Of a stretch of 64,000 bases of DNA, positions 16,209-24,580 are shown in pieces. Each line of letters opens with the position of its first letter. Within the stretch, counting starts at the first letter, position 1. A model generated the notes under the pieces. The model saw only the letters and a list, made by a program, of their open reading frames with translations, ran no database searches and was not told where the DNA came from. The stretch lies in the NCBI GenBank assembly GCA_032250805.1, contig JAVVEM010000013.1:1-64000 (forward strand), read 5' to 3'. A program made the position numbers and the translations under genes. Source of the stretch: B18-G4 sp032250805 (GTDB lineage: Bacteria; Bacteroidota; Bacteroidia; Bacteroidales; B18-G4).

Positions 16209-19190
16209 ATGCATAAACAACAAAATCTAAAGACTTTCATTCTTAGCCTTTCATTCATTGTTTTGATTTTAACGGCTTGTGAAAATGATAAGCGGCCCGA
16301 AACTCCTGCCGGCTATGTTAATCCTTTTATTGGCACCGACGGGCACGGACATACATATCCCGGGGCGATGGTCCCTTTTGGTATGGTACAGCTCAGCCCC
16401 GATACGCGCAAAGACAGCTGGGACGGTTGTTCGGGATACCATTACAGCGATGACAGGATCTATGGGTTCAGCCACACCCACCTGAGTGGCACCGGGGTTG
16501 GCGATTATGGCGATATCAGGCTTATGCCCTGGAGCGGGAATATCGATACCTTGCTCGGGATCTGCGAAAAGAAACAATTGCCCTATGCCACATTTTCGCA
16601 TGATGAGGAAAAAGCAGGAGCGGGATATTACGAAGTTGAATTCAGGGAACCGGGCATTGAAGTGGAACTGGCCGTTGGACAAAGAAGCGGATTTCATGTG
16701 TATGAGTTTGAGGATGAAGAAAACAAATTTGTGTATCTCGACCTCTACGAGGGAGCCACATCAGATAATATCCTCGGCCTGGAGCTTAACATCGTGAATG
16801 AAAACACCCTTTCAGGCTTGAAAAGGACGCAGGGCTGGGCACAGGATCAGTATGTGTATTTCTATGCCGTATTTTCTGAACCATTTAACGAAGTGATGGT
16901 GCTGGAGAATGGCAAACGAATTGATGGGAGCACCTTTTCTTCATCTGAAGACCTGAAAGCGATCCTTTCCTTTACGGGTGATCAGGAAAAGATCATGGCT
17001 AAAGTAGGGATCTCGGCAGTGGATACGGAAGGCGCGCGGAAGAACCTTGAATCGGAGATCCCGGCGTGGGATTTTAATGGCCTGAAACAAAAAGCTTTTG
17101 ATTCGTGGAATGAGGAACTGGGCCGGATCGAAGTGGAGGGCGGCACCAAAGAGCAAAAAATTATTTTTTATACTGCTTTGTACCATGCATATCTGGCTCC
17201 TTATATTTATTCTGATGTTGATGGCCGCTATCGCGGGCATGACATGGAAATACATACTGCCGATGGATTTGAGATGTATACCGTTTTTTCGTTATGGGAT
17301 ACTTTCAGGGCTTTGCATCCTCTCTTCACGATCACACAACAGCAAAGAACCAACGATCTTATTAAGTCAATGATTGATATGTATGATAAGGGTGGTTTGC
17401 TGCCCGTTTGGGAACTCGCAGCAAACGAAACCTGGTGTATGATCGGTTATCACTCCGTTCCCGTCATTGCCGATGCATATCTGAAAGGTATCCGTGGCTA
17501 CGATGTTGCGAAAGCTTTTGAAGCCATGAAAAAAAGCAGTATGACCGACCGCGAAGGTCTCAAATATTACCGGCAATATGGATATATCCCGGCCGACCTT
17601 GATGGGTCGTCGGTTTCAAAAACGCTCGAATATGCCTACGACGACTGGTGTATTGCCACCATGGGAAAAGAACTGGGCCATGATGAAGATTATGCATACT
17701 ATATCAAGCGGGCCCAGTACTATAAGAACATCTTCGATCCCGGCACGGGATTTATGCGCGGCCGAATGAATGGAATGTGGGTAACCCCCTTTGATCCTGT
17801 GGAGGTAAACTTTATGCTTACCGAAGCAAATACCTGGCAGTATACTTTTTTTGTGCCACAGGATGTAAGCGGAATGATGCAATTGTTGGGGGGACTGGAA
17901 AAATTCAGTAAAAAGCTCGATGAAATGTTCAAGGCTGCCACCGGTATGAGCGGACGTCACCAGAGCGATATCACCGGGCTGATAGGGCAATATGCACACG
18001 GAAATGAGCCAAGCCACCATATGGCATACCTCTATAATTTTTGCGGCGAACCCTGGAAAACCCAGGAACTCGTCAGGGAGATCATGTCCGGACAATACAG
18101 CGACAAGCCTGATGGCCTTTGTGGCAATGAAGACTGCGGGCAGATGTCGGCATGGTACGTGCTTAGCGCCATGGGATTTTACCCTGTTACCCCCGGAACA
18201 AATTATTATGTTACCGGAAGCCCTGTGTTCGATAAGATTACGATCCGCCTTGAAAACGGGAATACCTGTGTGATCGAGGCAAAAAATAACTCACCGGAAA
18301 ATAAATACATTCAGTCGGCAACGCTCAACGGCAATCCCCTTATGCAATCATATATTTTATACGAAAATATTATGGATGGAGGCCATTTTGTGTTTGAGAT
18401 GGGCCCACTGCCAAACAAGCTATGGGGGACCGGCGAAGACAATATTCCCGTAACCGGCATAAACGATGAGCTGATCACTCCTGCACCTTACCTTAGTGCC
18501 GGTTCGCGCACTTTTACCCATAGCATAACAGTGGGCATGGATTGCCTCAACCCTGAGGCAGTGATCTATTATACCATCGATGGCAGTGAACCAGGCCTGA
18601 ATTCGAAAATATTTACAGCTGATTTCACACTCACAGAAAATACGACAGTGAGGGCTTTCGCTCTTGCACCCGGAAAACACCGCAGCAAGACGGTTGGCGG
18701 AGTATTCAGCCACATGCCTGCCGGACGAAAAGTGACCTACAATACCTCCTATGATCCGCAATATACTGCCGGGGGCGAAGTCGCTCTGATCGACCTGATC
18801 CGGGGCAGCGACAATTTCCAGACAGGATCATGGCAGGGATTTCACGGAGTGGATGTTGATGTTCTTGTTGATCTTGGTGAATTGCAAAAAGTTGATATGA
18901 TCAGTGCCGGATTCCTGCAGGATCAGAACAGTTGGATATTTATGCCTGAATATGTTGTATTTTCGGTTTCTGCCGATGGTGTGAATTATGAAATGCTGGC
19001 AAAAGAGAACAATAGGATCGATGCAAAAAAGGATGGCAGAATTACGCATAACTTTTCTGTTATTCCGCCCGGCGAAATGATCCGGTTCGTGAAGGTATAT
19101 GCCAAAAACCGGGGCACATGCCCCGAATGGCATCCAGGGGCAGGCGAGCCGGCCTGGTTGTTTATTGATGAGGTGAGTTTCGGGCATTAA
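16209..19190 (+). CDS. Glycoside hydrolase family 92 alpha-mannosidase, lipoprotein, with chitobiase-like and F5/8 type C domains
   Basis: A 993-residue lipoprotein: the signal peptide ends in the lipobox Leu-Thr-Ala-Cys. The GH92 two-domain body starts with Val-Asn-Pro-Phe-Ile-Gly-Thr-Asp-Gly-His-Gly and Tyr-Pro-Gly-Ala and continues with Gly-Arg-His-Gln...Gln-Tyr-Ala-His-Gly-Asn-Glu-Pro-Ser-His-His and Gly-Asn-Glu-Asp-Cys-Gly-Gln-Met-Ser-Ala-Trp, the hallmarks of the calcium-dependent exo-alpha-mannosidases. After about residue 750 come a chitobiase-like repeat and an F5/8 type C domain matching those in the TIM-barrel enzyme at 4933. I chose ATG 16209 because it gives a standard lipoprotein signal; ATG 16176 would add 11 residues. 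Substrates are probably alpha-mannosides of N-glycans or similar polymers; the linkage is inference. Confidence 0.92.
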   Translation: MHKQQNLKTFILSLSFIVLILTACENDKRPETPAGYVNPFIGTDGHGHTYPGAMVPFGMVQLSPDTRKDSWDGCSGYHYSDDRIYGFSHTHLSGTGVGDYGDIRLMPWSGNIDTLLGICEKKQLPYATFSHDEEKAGAGYYEVEFREPGIEVELAVGQRSGFHVYEFEDEENKFVYLDLYEGATSDNILGLELNIVNENTLSGLKRTQGWAQDQYVYFYAVFSEPFNEVMVLENGKRIDGSTFSSSEDLKAILSFTGDQEKIMAKVGISAVDTEGARKNLESEIPAWDFNGLKQKAFDSWNEELGRIEVEGGTKEQKIIFYTALYHAYLAPYIYSDVDGRYRGHDMEIHTADGFEMYTVFSLWDTFRALHPLFTITQQQRTNDLIKSMIDMYDKGGLLPVWELAANETWCMIGYHSVPVIADAYLKGIRGYDVAKAFEAMKKSSMTDREGLKYYRQYGYIPADLDGSSVSKTLEYAYDDWCIATMGKELGHDEDYAYYIKRAQYYKNIFDPGTGFMRGRMNGMWVTPFDPVEVNFMLTEANTWQYTFFVPQDVSGMMQLLGGLEKFSKKLDEMFKAATGMSGRHQSDITGLIGQYAHGNEPSHHMAYLYNFCGEPWKTQELVREIMSGQYSDKPDGLCGNEDCGQMSAWYVLSAMGFYPVTPGTNYYVTGSPVFDKITIRLENGNTCVIEAKNNSPENKYIQSATLNGNPLMQSYILYENIMDGGHFVFEMGPLPNKLWGTGEDNIPVTGINDELITPAPYLSAGSRTFTHSITVGMDCLNPEAVIYYTIDGSEPGLNSKIFTADFTLTENTTVRAFALAPGKHRSKTVGGVFSHMPAGRKVTYNTSYDPQYTAGGEVALIDLIRGSDNFQTGSWQGFHGVDVDVLVDLGELQKVDMISAGFLQDQNSWIFMPEYVVFSVSADGVNYEMLAKENNRIDAKKDGRITHNFSVIPPGEMIRFVKVYAKNRGTCPEWHPGAGEPAWLFIDEVSFGH

Positions 19191-19210
19191 CAGCCTGAAG
19201 ACTCTTGCGG

Positions 19211-19849
19211 CTATTTATATTTTTTGCCGAGGTAATCGGCAATGCCATTGCTGCTCTTGGTCACACCTTCATCGCCCTTATGCCAGTCGGCAGGGCATAC
19301 CTGCCCGTGTTCTTCAAAAAACTGAAGGGCATCGACGGTTCGCAGCGCTTCTTCAACACTTCTTCCCAGCGGATCGTCATTCACCACCTGGTGACGCACA
19401 ACTCCCTGTTTATCGATCAAAAAGAGGCCACGGTAAGCAACGGGTTCGCCTTCAAATTCCATCTCACCATCCTCATTGTAGTCGTATTCTCCGGCCAATA
19501 CATCATAGTTCTCCGAAATGGTTTTTGAAAGATCGGAAACAAGTGGGAAAGTTACGCCCTTGATGCCACCATTTTTTACATCGGTGTTGAGCCATGCCCA
19601 GTGCGAGTGATGCGAATCAGTTGAACAACCAACCACAGCAACGTTACGCTTCTCGAATTCTTCGAGTTTTTCCTGGAAAGCCAGGATCTCGGTCGGACAA
19701 ACAAAAGTAAAGTCGAGAGGGTAAAAGAAGAAAATTACATGCTTCTTTCCAATATACTGGTCAAGAGAAAATTTTTCAACAAACTCGCCCCCATTCACAA
19801 CTGCAGTTGCTTCGAAGAGGGGGGCTTTTTTTCCAACTAAAACTGACAT
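19211..19849 (-). CDS. 2-Cys peroxiredoxin (AhpC/Prx1 type)
   Basis: A 212-residue cytoplasmic thiol peroxidase that reduces hydrogen peroxide, organic peroxides or peroxynitrite. The peroxidatic Cys51 is in Phe-Thr-Phe-Val-Cys-Pro-Thr-Glu and the resolving Cys185 in Gly-Gln-Val-Cys-Pro-Ala-Asp-Trp, the standard pair of typical 2-Cys enzymes. Length is normal. The longer C-terminal tail (about 27 residues after Cys185) is the feature that can make such enzymes prone to over-oxidation, although I do not see a clear GGLG/YF pair. The start is ATG at 19849, with a promoter-like TATATTTG 35-42 bases upstream. It is convergent with GH92 and functionally separate. Confidence 0.93.
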   Translation of the reverse strand: MSVLVGKKAPLFEATAVVNGGEFVEKFSLDQYIGKKHVIFFFYPLDFTFVCPTEILAFQEKLEEFEKRNVAVVGCSTDSHHSHWAWLNTDVKNGGIKGVTFPLVSDLSKTISENYDVLAGEYDYNEDGEMEFEGEPVAYRGLFLIDKQGVVRHQVVNDDPLGRSVEEALRTVDALQFFEEHGQVCPADWHKGDEGVTKSSNGIADYLGKKYK

Positions 19850-19883
19850 AATTTATTCGTTTAATTAAGGGTTTATTTTTTTG

Positions 19884-19891
19884 CAAATATA
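19884..19891 (-). promoter_or_regulatory. Candidate Bacteroidota -7 element for the peroxiredoxin gene
   Basis: Read on the - strand this is TATATTTG, a perfect TAnnTTTG element, followed by a leader of about 30 bases to the ATG at 19849. The -33 region has TTTC rather than TTTG. Confidence 0.5.
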
Positions 19892-19962
19892 TTGAATAAT
19901 ATCTTATTTAGAAAGGGTATAATTAATTTGATTGATTCAATCCATCAGACCCCCTGAGTTTA

Positions 19963-20373
19963 TTATTTATTCCTTACCATCATACCACCAAGCCAGGCCA
20001 TGGGGATATAGGCAAAAATAAGGTCGAGGGTGTTGAACCATAGCGGCGACGGAAGCATAAATACATTAATTATGCCTCCCACCAGGAAAAAGACACCAAC
20101 CACCATAGCGATCGTCATTTTTTGCTTTGCTGCGATCAGGGCGGCGATGAGGCCTCCTGTCAGGGTGCCCAGGGCATGTGCAAGGAATGGGAAAACAAAA
20201 TGCTTCGGGCCAAATAAATGCATTCCCGACTTCAGGCCGTCCATGCTGCTGGTATCCACGCCTTCGGGGGGTGGAATAATGAAACCGCTGATCATGATCA
20301 AGCCCATATTTACGACACTCCCGGCTATGATCCCCGCAATGATCGCCAATACATTTCTGATAATTGGATTCAT
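19963..20373 (-). CDS. Small four-helix membrane protein of unknown function
   Basis: A 136-residue protein with four predicted membrane helices: residues about 5-30, 58-82, 86-107 and 112-132. A loop rich in Pro, Asp and Ser lies between the first two. Small Gly-rich helices (Ile-Ala-Gly-Ile-Ile-Ala-Gly) suggest tight packing. I do not recognise the family with confidence. It has its own strong promoter (20402-20432) and ATG start at 20373, so it is expressed alone between the peroxiredoxin and the efflux genes. Confidence 0.7.
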   Translation of the reverse strand: MNPIIRNVLAIIAGIIAGSVVNMGLIMISGFIIPPPEGVDTSSMDGLKSGMHLFGPKHFVFPFLAHALGTLTGGLIAALIAAKQKMTIAMVVGVFFLVGGIINVFMLPSPLWFNTLDLIFAYIPMAWLGGMMVRNK

Positions 20374-20401
20374 AAGATGACATATTTTATGTTGTTCGCA
20401 T

Positions 20402-20432
20402 CAAATATAAGGCATTCGTGATGCGAATCAAA
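20402..20432 (-). promoter_or_regulatory. Consensus Bacteroidota promoter with an inverted repeat in its spacer
   Basis: Read on the - strand: TTTG (20432-20429), 19-base spacer, TATATTTG (20409-20402), ending 28 bases before the ATG of the four-helix membrane protein. This is an exact match to the phylum consensus. The spacer contains ATTCG-5 bases-CGAAT, which could be a regulator site, though so short a repeat may be chance. Confidence 0.65.
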
Positions 20433-20507
20433 GCATTTCATGATAAGCTGCTGACAAAAGAAAGGTAAAATCTGAAGAAATTAAAAAGAGTTTCCGCGTT
20501 GAATATG

Positions 20508-22028
20508 CTACATTGTTTCATTAATGTTGAACAATATCGGGCGGTCTTCCTTAAAATCATAAAGTGTTTCTTTCCTGATCTGGTAGTAGTTGCGCCAGTA
20601 TGACCGCATGGCCTGGTAGTAGCCTTTTTTTGCATTGTCGGTGTCGATCTGCGCATTGTTAAGTTCAAGCACATCATTTACCTGTCCGATCATATATCGT
20701 TTCTGTGTAACATCAAAACGCTTATGGGCAACGGTATCGGCTTTGGCTGCGATACGCAGCTGGTTTTCCTGCATGTTGAACTGCATCACTTCGAGGTAAA
20801 TGTTTTGCTCAAAATCAATTTCTTCCTGTTCAACAGAGGTAAATACAAGTTCTTCCTGCGATTGTGCAAGTTTAATCTGCCCGCGTGCCGAACCCCAGTC
20901 GAGGATGGGTAACCTGAAGCCCAGGCTCATCTGCTGCTGATCTTCGGGTTGGGTATACGCTGCCGGAATGGTCGATCCCTGCTGTGCCAGTCCAAAGCGT
21001 GCCGTAAGGTCCGCATCGAATCGTCCGTTCATTTTTGCTGCATTTACAGCACTTTGCGCCTGCAGCCTGCGCTGTTCAAAATCAAGTGAGGTAGAAGAAT
21101 TGTACCGCGCTTCTTCTATGGCCTTATCGGCTCTGATGGTAAAAAAGTCATCTACAATGGGCGGGATGAGCTCAATGCGAACATCATCCTTAATGCGAAG
21201 GTATGATTTGAGTCTGAACAGGTTATTTTCAAGTTCAAGCTCTGATTGCTCAACCGCTGCTTCGGCTTTAAGGTAGTTCAACTCAAGTTGCAGCAAGTCG
21301 TTTTCTGCGATCTTACCAAGTTGATAACGCCCCTCGGCGATCCTGAAAAGGGTGTCGTAATTAAACATGTTCTTCACCGCAATCTGCATATCAATCTGGG
21401 CCTGAAGCAGGTTGAAAAAATAATTGGTAGCAGTTATCGATACCTGTTCAACATCTTCAAGGTATTTCCGCTTAGCCAATTCGTATTTCATGGGTTCAAT
21501 ATGCCTGTCCCATTTGTAGGGATTGTATTTGAATATGGGCTGAACATACTCAATGTTTACAATTTCTGCAGCAAAAGGATTATTCAGGGGCGAGCCGGTA
21601 AAATTATCATAATAGTTAAGCCTGCTGTTCAATGAAATGGTCCCGCCGGTCAATCCGATGCGCTGGCCAATCGAAAGCCTGGCATTTGCTCCTCCCTGGT
21701 CGAGGGGCCTGAATTCGACACTTCCGTCGGGTTGCTGAACCGGCGATATCGACCGGTCATAAACCGGGGCAGTCCCGTCGAGGGTAAGCCCGGGAAGGTA
21801 ATCAGCCTTGAATGAACGAAATTCCCAGTAACTGGCCCTGAAACGATGTTTGGCGATGAGTGCATCCGGCGATTGCTGATGGGCGATGTAGATCACATCA
21901 TCGAGCGAAAGATAATTGGTGCTGTCGTTCTGCGTAACTGCCGGAGTAAAAATGATGGAACTAAAAAAGGCGACCACAAATAATGTTCGTTTGCCTCTCA
22001 TTATCTTGTTCATATAATTATTATTCAT
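20508..22028 (-). CDS. TolC family outer-membrane efflux protein
   Basis: A 506-residue protein with a signal peptide and long amphipathic coiled-coil stretches in two repeats (about residues 170-290 and 370-480), the fold of TolC/OEP channels. Such proteins form the outer-membrane duct of tripartite exporters. The gene overlaps the end of the MacB-like permease by 8 bases if translation starts at ATG 22028; ATG 22013 is an equal alternative that shortens the N-region before the signal helix. The upstream extension seen in this frame reads through the permease 3' end and is not credible. No adaptor (HlyD/MacA) is encoded beside it. Confidence 0.85.
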   Translation of the reverse strand: MNNNYMNKIMRGKRTLFVVAFFSSIIFTPAVTQNDSTNYLSLDDVIYIAHQQSPDALIAKHRFRASYWEFRSFKADYLPGLTLDGTAPVYDRSISPVQQPDGSVEFRPLDQGGANARLSIGQRIGLTGGTISLNSRLNYYDNFTGSPLNNPFAAEIVNIEYVQPIFKYNPYKWDRHIEPMKYELAKRKYLEDVEQVSITATNYFFNLLQAQIDMQIAVKNMFNYDTLFRIAEGRYQLGKIAENDLLQLELNYLKAEAAVEQSELELENNLFRLKSYLRIKDDVRIELIPPIVDDFFTIRADKAIEEARYNSSTSLDFEQRRLQAQSAVNAAKMNGRFDADLTARFGLAQQGSTIPAAYTQPEDQQQMSLGFRLPILDWGSARGQIKLAQSQEELVFTSVEQEEIDFEQNIYLEVMQFNMQENQLRIAAKADTVAHKRFDVTQKRYMIGQVNDVLELNNAQIDTDNAKKGYYQAMRSYWRNYYQIRKETLYDFKEDRPILFNINETM

Positions 22029-23382
22029 GACGGAGTGATTCAACTGGATTCTGGTTTGCTGCCTTGCGCGAGGGCATATATCCAAAAGTAATGCCAATGG
22101 CAGCCGAAACGCCAAAGGATACTACAATAGAAAGTAATGAAATGATGGTGAGGATACCGGTAAATTCTGTTATGAGCTTGGCAAAGGTCACACCCAGTAT
22201 GATCCCGATAAATCCTCCCGTGATGCTGATCAAGGTTGCTTCGGTAAGAAATTGTGCAATGATGTCGCGTCGTGTGGCTCCCGTAGCGCGACGCACACCG
22301 ATCTCACGGATGCGTTCCATCACAGAGGCAAGCATGATGTTCATAATGCCAATGCCTCCTACAAGCAGTGAAATGCTCGCAATTACGCCCAAAACAATGT
22401 TAAAGATGTCTTTTGTGCGCTGTTCCTGCTTGAGCAGAAGCTCCGGAACAGTAATTTCAAAATCAGGGATCTCTTCGTGCCTTCTCAGCATCATCTTTTT
22501 TAGCAGGCTTGTGGTCGCATTCAGGTTCTCACTTTTATCAACCTGTACAACAATTTTGTCAAGCTGGTTTTTATTGGTTTCTTCATTCGATCCTCCACTG
22601 AAAGTAGATGAAACAACTGCGCCATGCCTGACCACGACCTCCCCGCCACCGCCTCCTCCAATATCGCGCTTGTCGATCACCGAACGGTCTTTATAGCGCA
22701 ATAATACAGTTTGCAGAGGAGCATAGATGTTGTTGTTGTAATCGCTGATGCCAAGATCCTCAGAGGTGCCTGCGGCCATTTTCATGCTCTCCAGTATCCC
22801 TACAACTTTCAACCAGATATTTCCGCATTTGATATATTTTCCTATGGGATTTTCGGCAGGAAAGAAACGTGATTTAATGGTGGGTCCGATAATGCATACC
22901 GGACTGCCGTTTTGCAGCTGGATGTCATTGAACATCTCACCATCCTGCAGGGGCAGGCTGTAAACATGAAAAAAATCAGGTGTAACTCCTTTCAGTGTGG
23001 CTTTTTTCCGTATACCGCTGTTAATGATATAAGTTTCGTATGAAACTTCGGGGCTTACCCGCATAACTGTGGGAATGATTTCGGCAATGCTCCGGGCATC
23101 CTTCAGGGTAAGCCCGGGCGAATATTTTCCCTTCATCGATTTTCCTTCATCCTCATTTGAGCTGGCAGCCGAGTTATCAAGTATGGGAGTGATCATGATG
23201 TTATTTACGCCAACCATCTTGATCTGTTCCAGGATCTCCTGTCGTGCACCATTGCCAATTGCCATCATTGCAATCACCGCGGCAACTCCGAAAATTATAC
23301 CAAGAGCAGTGAGTATCGACCGGAACTTATTTGCAAGAACGGCATCAATGGCTATGTTCAGAATGTGGTAATATCTTTCCAA
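22021..23382 (-). CDS. MacB-like ABC transporter permease
   Basis: A 453-residue protein with one N-terminal helix (Leu-Thr-Ala-Leu-Gly-Ile-Ile-Phe-Gly-Val-Ala), a periplasmic MacB_PCD domain (about 45-310) and three C-terminal FtsX-like helices, including Gly-Ile-Met-Asn-Ile-Met-Leu-Ala-Ser-Val and the coupling motif Arg-Glu-Ile-Gly-Val-Arg-Arg-Ala. The type VII ABC fold drives export of peptides, lipoproteins or drugs by mechanotransmission. No ABC ATPase is fused or adjacent. The start is a TTG at 23382; there is no in-frame ATG upstream before a stop, and later ATGs would cut the first helix. A run of six glycines lies in the periplasmic domain near residue 230. Confidence 0.88.
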   Translation of the reverse strand: MERYYHILNIAIDAVLANKFRSILTALGIIFGVAAVIAMMAIGNGARQEILEQIKMVGVNNIMITPILDNSAASSNEDEGKSMKGKYSPGLTLKDARSIAEIIPTVMRVSPEVSYETYIINSGIRKKATLKGVTPDFFHVYSLPLQDGEMFNDIQLQNGSPVCIIGPTIKSRFFPAENPIGKYIKCGNIWLKVVGILESMKMAAGTSEDLGISDYNNNIYAPLQTVLLRYKDRSVIDKRDIGGGGGGEVVVRHGAVVSSTFSGGSNEETNKNQLDKIVVQVDKSENLNATTSLLKKMMLRRHEEIPDFEITVPELLLKQEQRTKDIFNIVLGVIASISLLVGGIGIMNIMLASVMERIREIGVRRATGATRRDIIAQFLTEATLISITGGFIGIILGVTFAKLITEFTGILTIISLLSIVVSFGVSAAIGITFGYMPSRKAANQNPVESLRHE

Positions 23383-23441
23383 GATCAGTGTTTTATTTTC
23401 TCTTATAAACGCCTTAAAGCAGGCTTAATTATGAATGATTG

Positions 23442-23449
23442 CAAATTTA
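23442..23449 (-). promoter_or_regulatory. Candidate -7 element for the permease-TolC operon
   Basis: TAAATTTG on the - strand, 60 bases upstream of the TTG start of the permease and inside the gap after the LytTR gene. The -33 match is weak. It suggests that the exporter operon can be transcribed separately from the regulator. Confidence 0.4.
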
Positions 23450-23495
23450 GGTAATTATTCGTAAGACTGAATACATTCAGGATGGTTTAATTTTA

Positions 23496-24362
23496 TTATG
23501 CTGAATTGCCGGGTGCCATTTCCGCGAATGATTGTATGATACGCTCCACATATGTTTTTGATACCAGCAGTGATAATGATGGCTCGATTCCAAGCTCCAG
23601 ATGAAGACCGTCTTTTTCTTTACGAATGATCCTGACTTTATCGAGGTTTACCATATATGAGCGGTGGCAGCGAACAATGTTCAGGTCTTCAAACTGTGTT
23701 TCGTAGGAACGCAGGGTGTTGCGCACCATGAATTTCTTTACTTTACTGCCTTGAAGATAGTGTATGGTAACGTAGTTGTCGGCTGCTTCAAGGTACAGCA
23801 GATCTTCATGTTTCAGGCTCAGGCGCAGGGTCCCTTTTTCATCCCTGAAGGGGATCATCACGCTGTTGTGGGTTTCGGCCGGTAATTTATGCTCTTCGAG
23901 TTTCTCGAGTTTTGCCGATTTATCCTGCCACGAAAAGAAAAGCCAGAGTATTGTATAGGGCAAAAGAATAACCAATGAAGTGTTTTTCATGCTGATGCTT
24001 GCTATCTCCATAAAGTCGCGCTCATCAGCAAGTATAAACTTCACATAAATGGAATAAACAAAAGCCATAACCAGTATCTCGATAAATACCCAAAGAATAT
24101 ACCTCCAGTAATTTAACTGTTTTACGCGGCTGTAATGGTACATGACCATTCTGCTCACCACAACCACCAGCATACCTGTGAGGATCACAAAACTTGAATA
24201 GAGAAATAGCCTGATCCCTGTTAGTTCCAGGTAGAGGTCTACCCTGAAAGGATCATAAATATTGATAAAAGCAAGTGCAAATACTGCAGTAAAGATCACG
24301 AGTCGGATAAGATTGCCCTTTCGCGTAAGATAGTCGGGAATGGCTTTTTCGTAAAATTGCAT
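23496..24362 (-). CDS. Membrane-anchored LytTR transcriptional regulator
   Basis: A 288-residue protein: four predicted membrane helices in residues 20-160, then a LytTR DNA-binding domain (about 180-285) with the motifs Ile-Leu/Leu-Tyr-Leu-Glu-Ala-Ala-Asp-Asn-Tyr, Arg-Asn-Thr-Leu, Phe...Arg-Cys-His-Arg-Ser-Tyr-Met-Val-Asn and a final Val-Ser-Lys-Thr-Tyr. There is no receiver domain, so it is not a classical response regulator; the membrane part probably senses the signal directly. It lies 113 bases upstream of the MacB-like permease on the same strand, so control of the exporter is a reasonable guess. It has its own consensus promoter. Confidence 0.88.
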   Translation of the reverse strand: MQFYEKAIPDYLTRKGNLIRLVIFTAVFALAFINIYDPFRVDLYLELTGIRLFLYSSFVILTGMLVVVVSRMVMYHYSRVKQLNYWRYILWVFIEILVMAFVYSIYVKFILADERDFMEIASISMKNTSLVILLPYTILWLFFSWQDKSAKLEKLEEHKLPAETHNSVMIPFRDEKGTLRLSLKHEDLLYLEAADNYVTIHYLQGSKVKKFMVRNTLRSYETQFEDLNIVRCHRSYMVNLDKVRIIRKEKDGLHLELGIEPSLSLLVSKTYVERIIQSFAEMAPGNSA

Positions 24363-24396
24363 GAAGGCAGTATTAAGGTATTGGTTAATTCCTCAG

Positions 24397-24427
24397 CAAA
24401 ACTAATGTAATTTTAAGCCATTTCAAA
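24397..24427 (-). promoter_or_regulatory. Consensus Bacteroidota promoter of the LytTR gene
   Basis: Read on the - strand: TTTG (24427-24424), a 19-base spacer and TAGTTTTG (24404-24397), with the ATG 35 bases further on. Both elements and the spacing match the sigma-ABfr consensus. Confidence 0.6.
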
Positions 24428-24528
24428 TCAATATTTTCATTTTTAAAAATCTGAGTTCACCCCTGTATTTTGATTTTCACCCCGTATATTATCATTTAGT
24501 CACCCGATTTCGGCCTGCATACCAATTA

Positions 24529-24561
24529 TTTGACAATATTGATTTGACTTTCAGAATTTTG
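24529..24561 (+). promoter_or_regulatory. Candidate promoter of the DUF6051 gene
   Basis: TTTG at 24529-24532, a 21-base spacer, and GAATTTTG at 24554-24561, which matches TAnnTTTG except at the first base. It ends 19 bases before the ATG at 24581. Confidence 0.35.
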
Positions 24562-24580
24562 TAAAAAATAAATTTATCTG

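Noticed and set aside
22064..22696. A 210-codon + strand frame antisense to the MacB-like permease
   Set aside because: Low-complexity Met/Ser/Pro-rich translation with a poly-Pro run mirroring the glycine run of the real permease.
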